Shown in pieces: positions 1 to 7,776 of a stretch of DNA of 9,819 nucleotides (positions within the stretch are counted from its first letter, which is position 1; each line of letters begins with the position of its first letter). A program made the position numbers and the translations under genes. This DNA comes from an uncultured Mycoplasma sp. GTDB taxonomy: Bacteria > Bacillota_I > Bacilli_A > RF39 > UBA660. Location: positions 1 through 9,819 of the forward strand of contig CAJLUG010000024.1 of the NCBI GenBank assembly GCA_905209745.1, in the 5' to 3' direction. A model generated the notes under the pieces. It was given only the letters and a program-made list of their open reading frames with translations, was not told the DNA's origin and did not search any database.

Positions 1-1
1 T

Positions 2-886
2 GGTGCTCTAGCGAATATTTTGAGCATTGTAAAAACAATATTAAATATTATTCAAATCGTAGGACCAATTCTTGCTATTGTTTCATTAATAATCAGTTTT
101 ACTAGATTAATGGCCAATCCCGATGAAAAAAAATATAAAGCTGGCCTAAAAAATAGCATTATTGCTTTAGTATTGTTGTTTTTCATTCCGTTTTTAGTAA
201 ACTTAACGATGTCTTTAGTAGATGGTAGTTTTGATTTGGCCACTTGTTGGAATCATGCAGAAGAAGTTGCAACCATTGGAGAAGAGAGTAATTATGTAGA
301 TATTCACCCAGAGGATGAACCAAAGCCAATTATAACGGAAAGTGATTTGGAAATAAAGATAACAGAGGATGATGATGAAGAACTAACTGGAGAATCTGAA
401 GCAGATAAAGTAATTTTTGTAGGAGACTCTAGAACCGTAGGAATGCATACAGCGGTAGGAGATCAAGATGGTGACGTTTGGAGTGCCCAAGTAAGCCAAG
501 GGTATGCCTGGATGGAGTCTACTGGTATTCCTGCAATAGAAAGTGAAATTACAGATGGCTCTGCGGTTGTTATTCTATTAGGAGTAAATGACCTAGGAAA
601 CGTGAATAGTTATATCAGTTATTTAAATACCCACGCTCCGAGTTGGAAAGCCAAAGGAGCTAAAGTCTATTTTGTTTCTGTAAATCCTACTGCGAATGGA
701 GCTAGTGTAACAAATGCACAAATAGAATCTTTTAATACCAAAATAAGAAATGCCACACAAACAATCGTATCTTATATAGATACTTATTCCTATTTACAAG
801 AAAATGGTTATGACACACCCGACGGAGTACATTATACAGCAGATACTTACAAAAAAATCTATAATTATATAAAATCTCATGTTTAA
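2..886 (+). CDS. Membrane-anchored SGNH/GDSL hydrolase with TrbC/VirB2-like N-terminus (5' end probably outside the window)
   Basis: The frame is open from base 2. A TTG at 20 could start a 288-residue protein, but no Shine-Dalgarno precedes it, so the true start is probably upstream. Residue numbers here count from that TTG. Two hydrophobic helices (about 9-31 and 45-67) flank a short basic loop with the sequence NPDEKKYKAGLK. This is the layout of TrbC/VirB2-like pilin domains and, by the positive-inside rule, places both ends outside the cell. An acidic linker (about 80-128) leads to an SGNH hydrolase domain: block I GDSR (Ser137 nucleophile), block II Gly161, block III GVND (188-191) and block V DGVH (Asp268, His271). 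The complete catalytic set suggests an active surface esterase or deacylase. The substrate is unknown; cell-wall glycan or polysaccharide O-acyl groups are possible. A terminator follows directly, so this gene ends its transcript. Confidence 0.85.
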   Translation, partial: GALANILSIVKTILNIIQIVGPILAIVSLIISFTRLMANPDEKKYKAGLKNSIIALVLLFFIPFLVNLTMSLVDGSFDLATCWNHAEEVATIGEESNYVDIHPEDEPKPIITESDLEIKITEDDDEELTGESEADKVIFVGDSRTVGMHTAVGDQDGDVWSAQVSQGYAWMESTGIPAIESEITDGSAVVILLGVNDLGNVNSYISYLNTHAPSWKAKGAKVYFVSVNPTANGASVTNAQIESFNTKIRNATQTIVSYIDTYSYLQENGYDTPDGVHYTADTYKKIYNYIKSHV

Positions 887-912
887 AACTGTATCGAAGT
901 ATACAGTTTTTT
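885..912 (+). terminator. Intrinsic terminator of the SGNH hydrolase gene
   Basis: A perfect 10-bp stem (885-894 with 901-910) encloses a 6-nt loop and runs into T residues. The left arm starts inside the TAA stop codon (884-886). The A-rich left arm would also give a T-tail on the other strand, but no convergent gene is present here. Confidence 0.85.
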
Positions 913-936
913 AATGCAAATAATAAGAAAATGAGA

Positions 937-958
937 TATAATAAAAGAGTAAGGGAGG
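937..958 (+). promoter_or_regulatory. nifJ promoter -10 box and Shine-Dalgarno
   Basis: TATAAT at 937-942 is a consensus -10 box. No convincing -35 box is seen 16-18 bp upstream. Transcription would begin near 949, giving a leader of about 17 nt that is almost entirely the Shine-Dalgarno AAGGGAGG (951-958), seven bases before the ATG at 966. Confidence 0.6.
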
Positions 959-965
959 ATTCAAC

Positions 966-3900
966 ATGAAGAAAATTATGGACGGAAATGAAGCATGTAG
1001 CTATGTATCATATAATTTTACGGATGTTGCTGGAATCTATCCAATAACACCAGCATCTCCAATGGCAGAGTTAACAGATCAATGGGCAAATGAAAAAAAG
1101 AAAAACTATTTTGGAATGCCTGTAAAAGTAGTAGAGATGGAATCAGAAGCAGGTGCAGCAGGAATGGTGCACGGTTCCTTACAAGCAGGATGTCTAACGA
1201 CAACTTATACCGCTAGCCAAGGATTATTATTAATGATTCCTAATATGTATAAAATAGCAGGAGAATTATTACCATGCGTAATTCATGTCGCAGCAAGATC
1301 AATCGCAACCCATGCATTATCTATTTTTGGGGATCATCAAGATATCTATGCCGCAAGAACAACCGGTTTTGCCATGCTAGCATCATCATCTGTACAACAA
1401 GTCATGGATTTAACAGGAGTGGCTCATCTTTCTGCAATTAAAGGAAGAGTACCATTTATAAACTTTTTTGATGGTTTTAGAACAAGTCATGAATTACAAA
1501 AAGTTGAAGTAATAGATACGGATAAACTAAAAGATTTAATTGATGAAAAAGCTTTAGAAGAATTTAGAAATAGAGCCTTAAATCCATCCTCTCCAGTAAC
1601 AAGAGGAACATCACAAAACGAAGATATTTATTTCCAAGCAACAGAAGTTAGAAATACATATTATGACAAAGTACCAGATATTGTGAATGATTACATGCAA
1701 GAAATTAACAAACTAACAGGAGAACACTATGCACCATTTAATTATTATGGTAGTGAGACAGCAACAAAAGTAATCATTGCCATGGGAAGTGTTTGTGAAA
1801 CAATCAAAGAAACAATTGATTATCTAAATAAAAAGAAAAATGAGTTCGGACTAATCGAAGTTCATCTATATCGACCATTTAGTGCTAAATACTTTTTGAA
1901 AGCACTACCAAAATCAGTAAAGAAAATTGCTGTACTTGACCGTACCAAAGAACCTGGATCTGCAGGAGAGCCTCTATACTTAGATGTTGTAAAAACAATG
2001 AAAGAAGTAGAAGGGAAAGTAAAAGTAATTGGTGGTCGTTATGGACTTTCTAGTAAAAATACAACACCAGCCATGATTAAAGGAGTATTTGACTTCTTAG
2101 AGAAAAAAGACGCTCACACCAACTTTACCGTAGGAATCGAAGATGATGTAACAAACCTTTCTATTCCTTATGATAAATCTTTCCATATTCCAACAGATAC
2201 CGTAGAGTTTTTAGTATATGGATACGGTAGTGATGGTATGGTAAGTGCTTGTAAAGATATCATGAAATTAACTGGTAATTACACAAGAGCTTATGTACAA
2301 GGATACTTCCAATATGATTCTAAAAAGTCAGGTGGTATTACCATATCTCATTTAAGAATGGGAAATAAACCAATTACTTCAACATACTACGTAGAAAACC
2401 CATCGATGGTAGTATGTACAAAAGAATCTTATTTAAAGAAGATGAAGATGTTAGATAAGATTAAGAAAAATGGTATTTTCTTACTAAATACCAATAAAAA
2501 TAAAGATGAAATATTAAAAGAAATGACTTCTCATGATAAAAAGATTTTACAGTCTAGAAACATAAAATTCTATATTGTCGATGCCGGAAGAATCGCCACA
2601 GATAATGGCCTATCTGGAAAAATTAGTGCTATTATGGAAACATTAATTTTTAAACTAGGTAAAATTATGGACTTCGATTTTACTATTCAAAAAATGAAAG
2701 AAAGTCTAGCATTAAAATTTGCCAATAAATCTGGTGGAATTGTAGAGAAGAATATCAAGGCTATCGACTGTTGTATTAACAGCCTAATCCAAGTAAAACT
2801 TCCAGTAGTAGATTACGTAGAAGAATGGGGCAAGAAAAAAAATATGTTTGAATTAATTGGTAGTATGGAAGGAGATACGTTACCAGTAAGTAGTTTTATT
2901 AAAGATCCAGATGGAACTTTTAAAGCCGGAACTACCAAAGAAGAAAAGAGAAATATCTCTGATGTTGTGCCATGTTTCCATAGTGAAAATTGTATTTCAT
3001 GTAATCTATGTTCCTTAGTATGTCCTCATGCAGTAATCCGTCCATTCTTACTAGATGAAAAAGAAGAAATGGATGCTCCAGATGGAGTAAGAGAAAACTT
3101 ATTACCTGCAAATATTAAAGAAGAAAATTTAAAATATACGATTGGTATTTCTGTTCCAGACTGTACCGGATGTGGTCTATGTGCCAATATCTGTCCTGGA
3201 AAAAAAGGTGCCAAAGCACTTACGATGAAAATAAAAGAATCTCTAGAAGAAGAAAAAGCAAAAGAAGACTATACTTATTTATTTAATGAAGTAACTGAAA
3301 AAGATGTAATGCCAACAACAACAGTAAAAGGTAGTCAATTTAAAACACCAAAATTTGAATTTTCTGGTGCTTGTGCCGGTTGTGGAGAAACACCATATCT
3401 AAAACTAGTAACCCAATTATTTGGTGATCGAATGATCGTTGCGAACGCTACTGGATGTTCTTCTATCTATGGTGCATCAACTCCTTCTATGCCATATTCT
3501 GTACCTTGGGCCAACTCTTTATTTGAAGATAATGCTGAATATGGATATGGTATGAAAATAGCCGATGACACAATCAAAGAACGTATCAAAATGTTGATTA
3601 AAGAAAATATAAAAGATGTAAAGAAAAGTCAACAAGCAACGTATAAAAATTACACAGAAAATATCACCATGGAAACTGCCGAAGAATTATTAAAAGTAAT
3701 TGATGAGACCAAAATAAAAGAACTATTACCATTAAAGAATTTCATAAAACCAAAATCAGTTTGGATGATTGGTGGAGATGGTTGGGCATACGATATCGGT
3801 TATAATGGAATAGATCATGTTTTAGCTAATAAAGAAAATGTAAATATTTTAGTACTAGATACAGAAGTGTATTCTAATACTGGTGGTCAAGCATCAAAAT

Positions 3901-4385
3901 CAACAAGAACAGGAGCAGTTGCTAAATTCGCATCCGCTGGAAAACAAACAGCAAAAAAAGATCTTGCTAAAATTGCTCTAACTTATCCACATGTCTACGT
4001 TGGAACAATTTCTCTTGGTGCCAACCCTCAACAAGCAATTAAAGTTTTAACAGAAGCAGAAGCATACAATGGACCATCCTTAATTATTGCTTATGCTCCA
4101 TGTATTGCTCAAGGAATCATCAAGGGCATGCAAAATTCTATTGAGGAAGAAAAAGAAGCAACGAAATCAGGTTACTTCCCAATATTCCATTACAATCCAG
4201 AAACAAAAGAATTTAAAATGGACATGAAAGCTGACTTTAGTAAATATGAAGAATTTATATTAGGTGAAGATCGCTATAAATCACTATCCAAGATTAATAA
4301 AGATTATAAACTGTTAATGGAAAAGAATAAAGAACAAGCCCAAAATGATTATGAGTACTATGAAAAATTAACGGAAAAAGAATAA
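966..4385 (+). CDS. nifJ: Pyruvate:ferredoxin (flavodoxin) oxidoreductase, single-chain
   Basis: This enzyme oxidises pyruvate with CoA to acetyl-CoA and CO2, passing electrons through thiamine diphosphate and three [4Fe-4S] clusters to ferredoxin. It acts in the cytoplasm and is central to anaerobic fermentation. All domains of the single-chain enzyme are present: domain I with YPITPAS (25-31), SEAGAAG (Glu61, the likely TPP-activating glutamate), Arg110 and SIFGDHQD (119-126); the domain with YDSKKSGG near residue 456; and the two-cluster ferredoxin domain with Cys676/679/682/686 and Cys733/736/739/743. The TPP domain carries GDG (937-939), DTEVYSNTGGQ (965-975) and the proximal-cluster cysteines 803, 806, 831 and 1046. 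At 1139 residues it is shorter than the 1232-residue Desulfovibrio africanus enzyme. It ends 93 residues after the last cluster cysteine, so the extra C-terminal domain of that enzyme is missing, as in many other family members. The ATG start has a strong AAGGGAGG site. It is monocistronic, with its own promoter and terminator. Confidence 0.97.
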   Translation: MKKIMDGNEACSYVSYNFTDVAGIYPITPASPMAELTDQWANEKKKNYFGMPVKVVEMESEAGAAGMVHGSLQAGCLTTTYTASQGLLLMIPNMYKIAGELLPCVIHVAARSIATHALSIFGDHQDIYAARTTGFAMLASSSVQQVMDLTGVAHLSAIKGRVPFINFFDGFRTSHELQKVEVIDTDKLKDLIDEKALEEFRNRALNPSSPVTRGTSQNEDIYFQATEVRNTYYDKVPDIVNDYMQEINKLTGEHYAPFNYYGSETATKVIIAMGSVCETIKETIDYLNKKKNEFGLIEVHLYRPFSAKYFLKALPKSVKKIAVLDRTKEPGSAGEPLYLDVVKTMKEVEGKVKVIGGRYGLSSKNTTPAMIKGVFDFLEKKDAHTNFTVGIEDDVTNLSIPYDKSFHIPTDTVEFLVYGYGSDGMVSACKDIMKLTGNYTRAYVQGYFQYDSKKSGGITISHLRMGNKPITSTYYVENPSMVVCTKESYLKKMKMLDKIKKNGIFLLNTNKNKDEILKEMTSHDKKILQSRNIKFYIVDAGRIATDNGLSGKISAIMETLIFKLGKIMDFDFTIQKMKESLALKFANKSGGIVEKNIKAIDCCINSLIQVKLPVVDYVEEWGKKKNMFELIGSMEGDTLPVSSFIKDPDGTFKAGTTKEEKRNISDVVPCFHSENCISCNLCSLVCPHAVIRPFLLDEKEEMDAPDGVRENLLPANIKEENLKYTIGISVPDCTGCGLCANICPGKKGAKALTMKIKESLEEEKAKEDYTYLFNEVTEKDVMPTTTVKGSQFKTPKFEFSGACAGCGETPYLKLVTQLFGDRMIVANATGCSSIYGASTPSMPYSVPWANSLFEDNAEYGYGMKIADDTIKERIKMLIKENIKDVKKSQQATYKNYTENITMETAEELLKVIDETKIKELLPLKNFIKPKSVWMIGGDGWAYDIGYNGIDHVLANKENVNILVLDTEVYSNTGGQASKSTRTGAVAKFASAGKQTAKKDLAKIALTYPHVYVGTISLGANPQQAIKVLTEAEAYNGPSLIIAYAPCIAQGIIKGMQNSIEEEKEATKSGYFPIFHYNPETKEFKMDMKADFSKYEEFILGEDRYKSLSKINKDYKLLMEKNKEQAQNDYEYYEKLTEKE

Positions 4386-4389
4386 CAAA

Positions 4390-4425
4390 AAAAGAAGACA
4401 TCGGCATATGTCTTCTTTTACTTTT
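4390..4425. terminator. Bidirectional terminator between nifJ and a convergent small RNA
   Basis: A 12-bp perfect stem (4390-4401 with 4408-4419) has a 6-nt CGGCAT loop. On the plus strand it ends in a T-rich tail and closes nifJ (stop 4383-4385). On the minus strand the A-run at 4387-4393 becomes a seven-T tail, so the same hairpin can end a transcript coming from the right. Confidence 0.85.
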
Positions 4426-4526
4426 CATCTACGAGGTTGCACCCCCTGAGGGCAACCTCTAAAAAGAATAAAAAGGGGTTGGCTAGTGTGATACTAGCGA
4501 CCAATTCGCCTAATTCCGAATTGGTA
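4390..4526 (-). ncRNA. Predicted small RNA convergent with nifJ (candidate, about 140 nt)
   Basis: The minus strand has a near-consensus sigma-A promoter (4533-4561) and an intrinsic terminator (4390-4419), with no reading frame between. Read 5' to 3' on the minus strand, the RNA would start with a 9-bp hairpin (4525-4517 with 4508-4500, 8-nt loop). A 6-bp hairpin follows (4498-4493 with 4487-4482, 5-nt loop). Then comes a single-stranded AACCCC (4480-4475), an A/U-rich spacer, an 8-bp hairpin (4459-4452 with 4440-4433) with an 11-nt loop CCUCAGGGGGU, and the terminator hairpin. The upstream ACCCC can pair with GGGGU in the last loop to form a pseudoknot. I do not recognise a known RNA family. 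Because hairpins are symmetrical, the strand call rests on the promoter and the T-tail. It could also be a member of a known family I failed to recall. Confidence 0.6.
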
Positions 4527-4532
4527 GTTCTT

Positions 4533-4561
4533 ATACTAACGGAAAGAATGAATTTTGTCAA
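4533..4561 (-). promoter_or_regulatory. Strong sigma-A promoter for the minus-strand small RNA
   Basis: On the minus strand, TTGACA (4561-4556) is a perfect -35 box, followed by a 17-bp spacer and TAGTAT (4538-4533) as the -10 box. Long A/T tracts at 4562-4600 lie just upstream of the -35 box, as in UP elements. The start point would be near 4526, exactly at the base of the first predicted RNA hairpin. It diverges from the recG promoter. Confidence 0.65.
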
Positions 4562-4630
4562 TACAAAAAATAAAAAAATTAAAAAAATTTAAAAATGGTC
4601 GAAAAATGATAGAAATTACCACCCAAAATA

Positions 4631-4656
4631 TGTTATAATATGCCAAGAAGGAAGTG
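4631..4656 (+). promoter_or_regulatory. recG extended -10 promoter and Shine-Dalgarno
   Basis: TGTTATAAT (4631-4639) is an extended -10 element with a consensus TATAAT at 4634-4639. No -35 box is seen. The start point would be near 4646, giving a leader of about 16 nt containing the Shine-Dalgarno AAGGAAGTG (4648-4656), before ATG 4662. Confidence 0.65.
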
Positions 4657-4661
4657 ATGGT

Positions 4662-6656
4662 ATGGCTGAGTTGAAAGATGTAAAAGGAATTGGACCAAAA
4701 TCTCTTGCTTTACTAAATAAAATTAATATATATACCATTGAAGATTTAGTAACTCATTATCCATTTCGCTATGAAATTCTAGAAAGAGATAATCTCCAAG
4801 AAGTAGAAGATGGCGGAAAGATTGTAATAGATGGTAGAGTAGAAAGTGTTCCTATTTTAATGCGCTTTAAAGCCGGTCTAAACAAAATGAACTTTAGATT
4901 AGTAACTCCTTCTGGAGTAGTAGGTGTATCAATATTTAATCGAGCCTTTTTAAAAAGTCAATTAGTTGTTGGAACTGGTGTAACAGTGATTGGAAAATTA
5001 GATAAAAAGAAAAACGTAATTACAGCATCAGATATTAAATTAGAAACATTATCTAATAAAGTAAAAATAGAGCCAGTATATCATGCTACTTCAGGACTAA
5101 CCAATAAAAACATTTCTACTTATATCAATATGGCCCTATTAATGTATGGAAAAGAAATACCAGATTATATTCCTGAAGAATATCTAGAAAGATATCATTT
5201 TTCAAACAAGAAAACATCTTTAAACTTAATACATAACCCATCCACACAAGAAAAACTAAAAGAAGTAACAATTAGATTAAAATATGAAGAATTATTTGCT
5301 TTCATGTTTAAGATTAATTACCTAAAAATAGAAAACAAAAAGAAAAAACAAGGCTTAGAAAGAAAAATAGATAGAACGAAATTACAAGATTTTATCAAAA
5401 ACTTACCATTTGAATTAACGAATGACCAACTAAAAGCAGTAGATGAAATTTTGGATGATTTAGAAGCAAATCATAGAATGAATCGTCTATTACAAGGTGA
5501 TGTTGGTAGTGGTAAAACAATCGTATCTTTTCTAGCGATGGTTGCGAATCATTTAAGTGGCTATCAAAGTGCTCTAATGGCACCAACAGAAATTCTTGCT
5601 GCTCAACATTTCCATAACTTAGAAAAGTTCTTGACGAATACAGATATTAAGATTGCGTTACTGACAGGGTCTACAACCAAAAAAGAAAAACAAAAAGTCT
5701 ACGACGAATTAAAAGATGGAACAATCAGTATGGTAGTAGGTACCCATGCTTTAATTCAAGAAGAAGTAGAATATCATAATCTTGGTTTAGTAATTACAGA
5801 TGAACAACATCGTTTCGGTGTACATCAAAGAGCAAACTTACAAAATAAAGGAAAAAAACCAGATGTACTATATATGAGTGCAACACCAATTCCTAGAACC
5901 TATGCCTTAACAATCTTTGGTGACATGGATGTTTCAACCATCAAAGAACGTCCAAAGGGAAGACAAAAAATCACAACAGTTGTTAAGAAGAATAGTGAAA
6001 TAAAAGAAGTTTTAGAAATGATGTATGAAGAATTAAAACAAAATCATCAAGTCTATGTCATTGCGCCATTAATAGAAGAAAGTGAAAACTCAGATTTAAC
6101 CAACGTCTATAAGTTAAAAGACCAAATGAAACTAGCTTTTGGCGCTCATTATAAAATAGATATTGTCCATGGTAAAATGGCAAGTGCTGCCAAAGACATG
6201 ATTATGAACTCATTTTCAAATAATGAAATTCAAATTCTAATTTCAACAACAGTAATAGAAGTAGGAGTAGACGTACCAAATGCTACAACGATGGTAATCT
6301 TTGATGCTGATCGATTTGGTTTATCTACACTTCACCAATTAAGAGGTAGAGTAGGAAGAGGTAGTTCTAAATCACAATGTATTTTAATTAGTGACTCCGA
6401 TGCCGAAAGATTAAAGATTATGGAACAAGTAGATGATGGTTTCAAAATTAGTGAAGAAGATTTTAAACTAAGAGGTCATGGAGATTTATTTGGTACCAAA
6501 CAAAGTGGAGATATGTCTTTTAAAATAGCTAATATCAGATCAGATTATAAAATCTTATTACAAGCGAAAAAAGACTCTAAAGAATATTTACTAAACAAAG
6601 AAACAGATAACGATCCACTAAAACTAAAATTAATCCATTCCATTACAAAAGGATAA
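4662..6656 (+). CDS. recG: ATP-dependent DNA helicase RecG
   Basis: RecG remodels stalled replication forks and recombination junctions by reversing forks and migrating branches, acting as a monomer on the chromosome. At 664 residues it is full length for the family (about 680). The N-terminus has a helix-hairpin-helix-like start with KGIGPKS (8-14), followed by the OB-fold wedge domain (about 50-130) that splits the strands at the junction. The superfamily 2 motor follows: Walker A GDVGSGKT (279-286), motif Ia APTE (307-310), motif II DEQH (380-383), motif III SATPIPRT (406-413), and motif VI QLRGRVGRG (559-567) after DADRFG (548-553). The RecG-specific translocation element shows as LRGHGDLFGTKQSG (603-616). 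Every catalytic motif is intact. The start at ATG 4662 matches the family N-terminus and has a Shine-Dalgarno five bases upstream. The gene has its own promoter and terminator. Confidence 0.97.
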   Translation: MAELKDVKGIGPKSLALLNKINIYTIEDLVTHYPFRYEILERDNLQEVEDGGKIVIDGRVESVPILMRFKAGLNKMNFRLVTPSGVVGVSIFNRAFLKSQLVVGTGVTVIGKLDKKKNVITASDIKLETLSNKVKIEPVYHATSGLTNKNISTYINMALLMYGKEIPDYIPEEYLERYHFSNKKTSLNLIHNPSTQEKLKEVTIRLKYEELFAFMFKINYLKIENKKKKQGLERKIDRTKLQDFIKNLPFELTNDQLKAVDEILDDLEANHRMNRLLQGDVGSGKTIVSFLAMVANHLSGYQSALMAPTEILAAQHFHNLEKFLTNTDIKIALLTGSTTKKEKQKVYDELKDGTISMVVGTHALIQEEVEYHNLGLVITDEQHRFGVHQRANLQNKGKKPDVLYMSATPIPRTYALTIFGDMDVSTIKERPKGRQKITTVVKKNSEIKEVLEMMYEELKQNHQVYVIAPLIEESENSDLTNVYKLKDQMKLAFGAHYKIDIVHGKMASAAKDMIMNSFSNNEIQILISTTVIEVGVDVPNATTMVIFDADRFGLSTLHQLRGRVGRGSSKSQCILISDSDAERLKIMEQVDDGFKISEEDFKLRGHGDLFGTKQSGDMSFKIANIRSDYKILLQAKKDSKEYLLNKETDNDPLKLKLIHSITKG

Positions 6657-6685
6657 CGGAAATATTTTCTAGTTATCTTTTTTTT
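6652..6685 (+). terminator. Intrinsic terminator of recG, overlapping its stop codon
   Basis: GATAAC (6652-6657), which contains the TAA stop, pairs with GTTATC (6672-6677). An inner GAAA/TTTC stem extends the hairpin, with a small bulge. Eight T residues follow (6678-6685). The last T is also the first base of the extended -10 element of the next gene. Confidence 0.8.
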
Positions 6686-6704
6686 GTTATAATAAAGTTA
6701 GGTG
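6685..6704 (+). promoter_or_regulatory. Extended -10 promoter and Shine-Dalgarno of the GNAT-domain gene
   Basis: TGTTATAAT (6685-6693) gives a consensus -10 box at 6688-6693 with an upstream TG and no recognisable -35 box. The predicted start near 6700 would give a leader of only about 11 nt, which begins with the Shine-Dalgarno AGGTG (6700-6704). A GTG at 6702 lies inside this ribosome-binding site, so the ATG at 6711 is the better start codon. Confidence 0.6.
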
Positions 6705-6710
6705 AATGAT

Positions 6711-7715
6711 ATGAAAGAGAAAGGATTAGAAGTAAAGAAAATATTAGATTTCATCTACAAGAAATTATCTTACAAGTTAGAAAAAGAAGAAAAAAATAAA
6801 TACCAAGATCTACAAGGAAACTATACCAATACAATGGTTTTGTGTATCGATAATTGGCAAGAAAACACTAAACTTAAAAGTATGGAAGAAAGAGTAATAA
6901 TAGAAGAAGCGCTAGACCTTGATTCTTATCAACAAGAGATAATGGAACTTCTAAATGACCAAGAAAAAATAAGAGCTTATTCTTTTCTACCAACAGGTCT
7001 AGGTCATTATGAAAATAAAGAAGAATTAAAAGACCAATTGATAAGACAAGCTTCGATTAATGGGGATAAATATATTTATGCCAAACTAGAACTAACCCCA
7101 GAAACCAAAATAGATACTTGGTTAAAAGACTTAACAGAAAATTTAAAAGATACACTATTATTAGTAATTGGTACGCAAGAAAATAAAATAATGTATCTTG
7201 CTTTATGGAAAGAAAAAACAACTCCTACCACTTGGACAATTCGTCCTGTAAGCAATAAAGAATATAATCCATTTTTTCATATGTCAGAAGACTACGAAAA
7301 AACATTTAAACAAAATAGACCAGACATGTTTGATGGAAAAGCAGTTTATTCCAGAGGAGAATTTAGTTTACTAAGTAATCCCCATCAGTTAAGAACTTTA
7401 TTACTTTATGAAGAAGATAAAGAAATGTTAGGTTTTATTGAAGGAGAAGTGGTAGAAGTTGACGGTATGAAAAATAGAACCAATAGAATGATTATGCTAA
7501 TAAAAGAACTATATGTAGTACCAGAAAGAAGAAGAGAACATATTGCTACAAGATTATATGAGGAACTAGTCAAGAAGGCCAAAAAAGAGAAATGTTCTTG
7601 TATAGAAATAGATATTTATAACTTCCACAAAGAGGCAATTCTTTTCTTTGTATCTTTAGGATTTGACATTCAATATTATTGCTATGAAAAAAGACTAAAT
7701 AGAAAAAAATTGTAA
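6711..7715 (+). CDS. Two-domain protein with C-terminal GNAT N-acetyltransferase
   Basis: The C-terminal part (about residues 176-330 of 334) is a GNAT fold that would transfer an acetyl group from acetyl-CoA to an unknown amine. A typical opening IRPVSNKEY (177-185) is followed by GFIEGEVVEV (241-250) and the strand MIMLIKELYVV. The acetyl-CoA loop ERRREHIATRLYEEL (272-286) fits the Q/RxxGxG/A pattern except that the central Gly is His277. A motif B helix ends in FFVSLGF (312-318). The first 175 residues are charged and mixed alpha/beta. I do not recognise them; they could be a diverged second GNAT domain or a substrate module. ATG 6711 is preferred over GTG 6702 because AGGTG at 6700-6704 is a proper Shine-Dalgarno for it, and the small GNAT gene at 9441 has the same arrangement. 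No terminator hairpin is seen right after the stop; the next feature is a separate promoter. The acetyltransferase call is firm, the substrate unknown. Confidence 0.85.
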   Translation: MKEKGLEVKKILDFIYKKLSYKLEKEEKNKYQDLQGNYTNTMVLCIDNWQENTKLKSMEERVIIEEALDLDSYQQEIMELLNDQEKIRAYSFLPTGLGHYENKEELKDQLIRQASINGDKYIYAKLELTPETKIDTWLKDLTENLKDTLLLVIGTQENKIMYLALWKEKTTPTTWTIRPVSNKEYNPFFHMSEDYEKTFKQNRPDMFDGKAVYSRGEFSLLSNPHQLRTLLLYEEDKEMLGFIEGEVVEVDGMKNRTNRMIMLIKELYVVPERRREHIATRLYEELVKKAKKEKCSCIEIDIYNFHKEAILFFVSLGFDIQYYCYEKRLNRKKL

Positions 7716-7741
7716 ACTAAAAAATATTTTGACAATAGCGA

Positions 7742-7770
7742 TTGACTTTTTCCAAAATATACCTTATGAT
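7742..7770 (+). promoter_or_regulatory. Sigma-A promoter for the plus-strand small RNA
   Basis: TTGACT (7742-7747), a 17-bp spacer and TATGAT (7765-7770) form a good sigma-A promoter. The start point would be 7776-7778, at the first base of a perfect hairpin. A second TTGACA lies 13 bp upstream (7729-7734), but no -10 box is correctly spaced from it. Confidence 0.7.
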
Positions 7771-7776
7771 TAAGAT

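Noticed and set aside
1018..1203. Minus-strand open frames inside nifJ, recG and the iron-protein genes
   Set aside because: They are shadows of well-supported plus-strand genes, have no ribosome-binding sites or recognisable domains and are low-complexity.
4431..4525. Reading the hairpin region after nifJ as a plus-strand riboswitch for recG
   Set aside because: recG has its own extended -10 promoter at 4631-4639, downstream of all the hairpins, and no plus-strand promoter was found in front of them. The minus strand has a strong promoter.
6702..6710. GTG start for the GNAT-domain gene
   Set aside because: The GTG is part of the Shine-Dalgarno AGGTG that serves ATG 6711. The same pattern occurs at 9432/9441.
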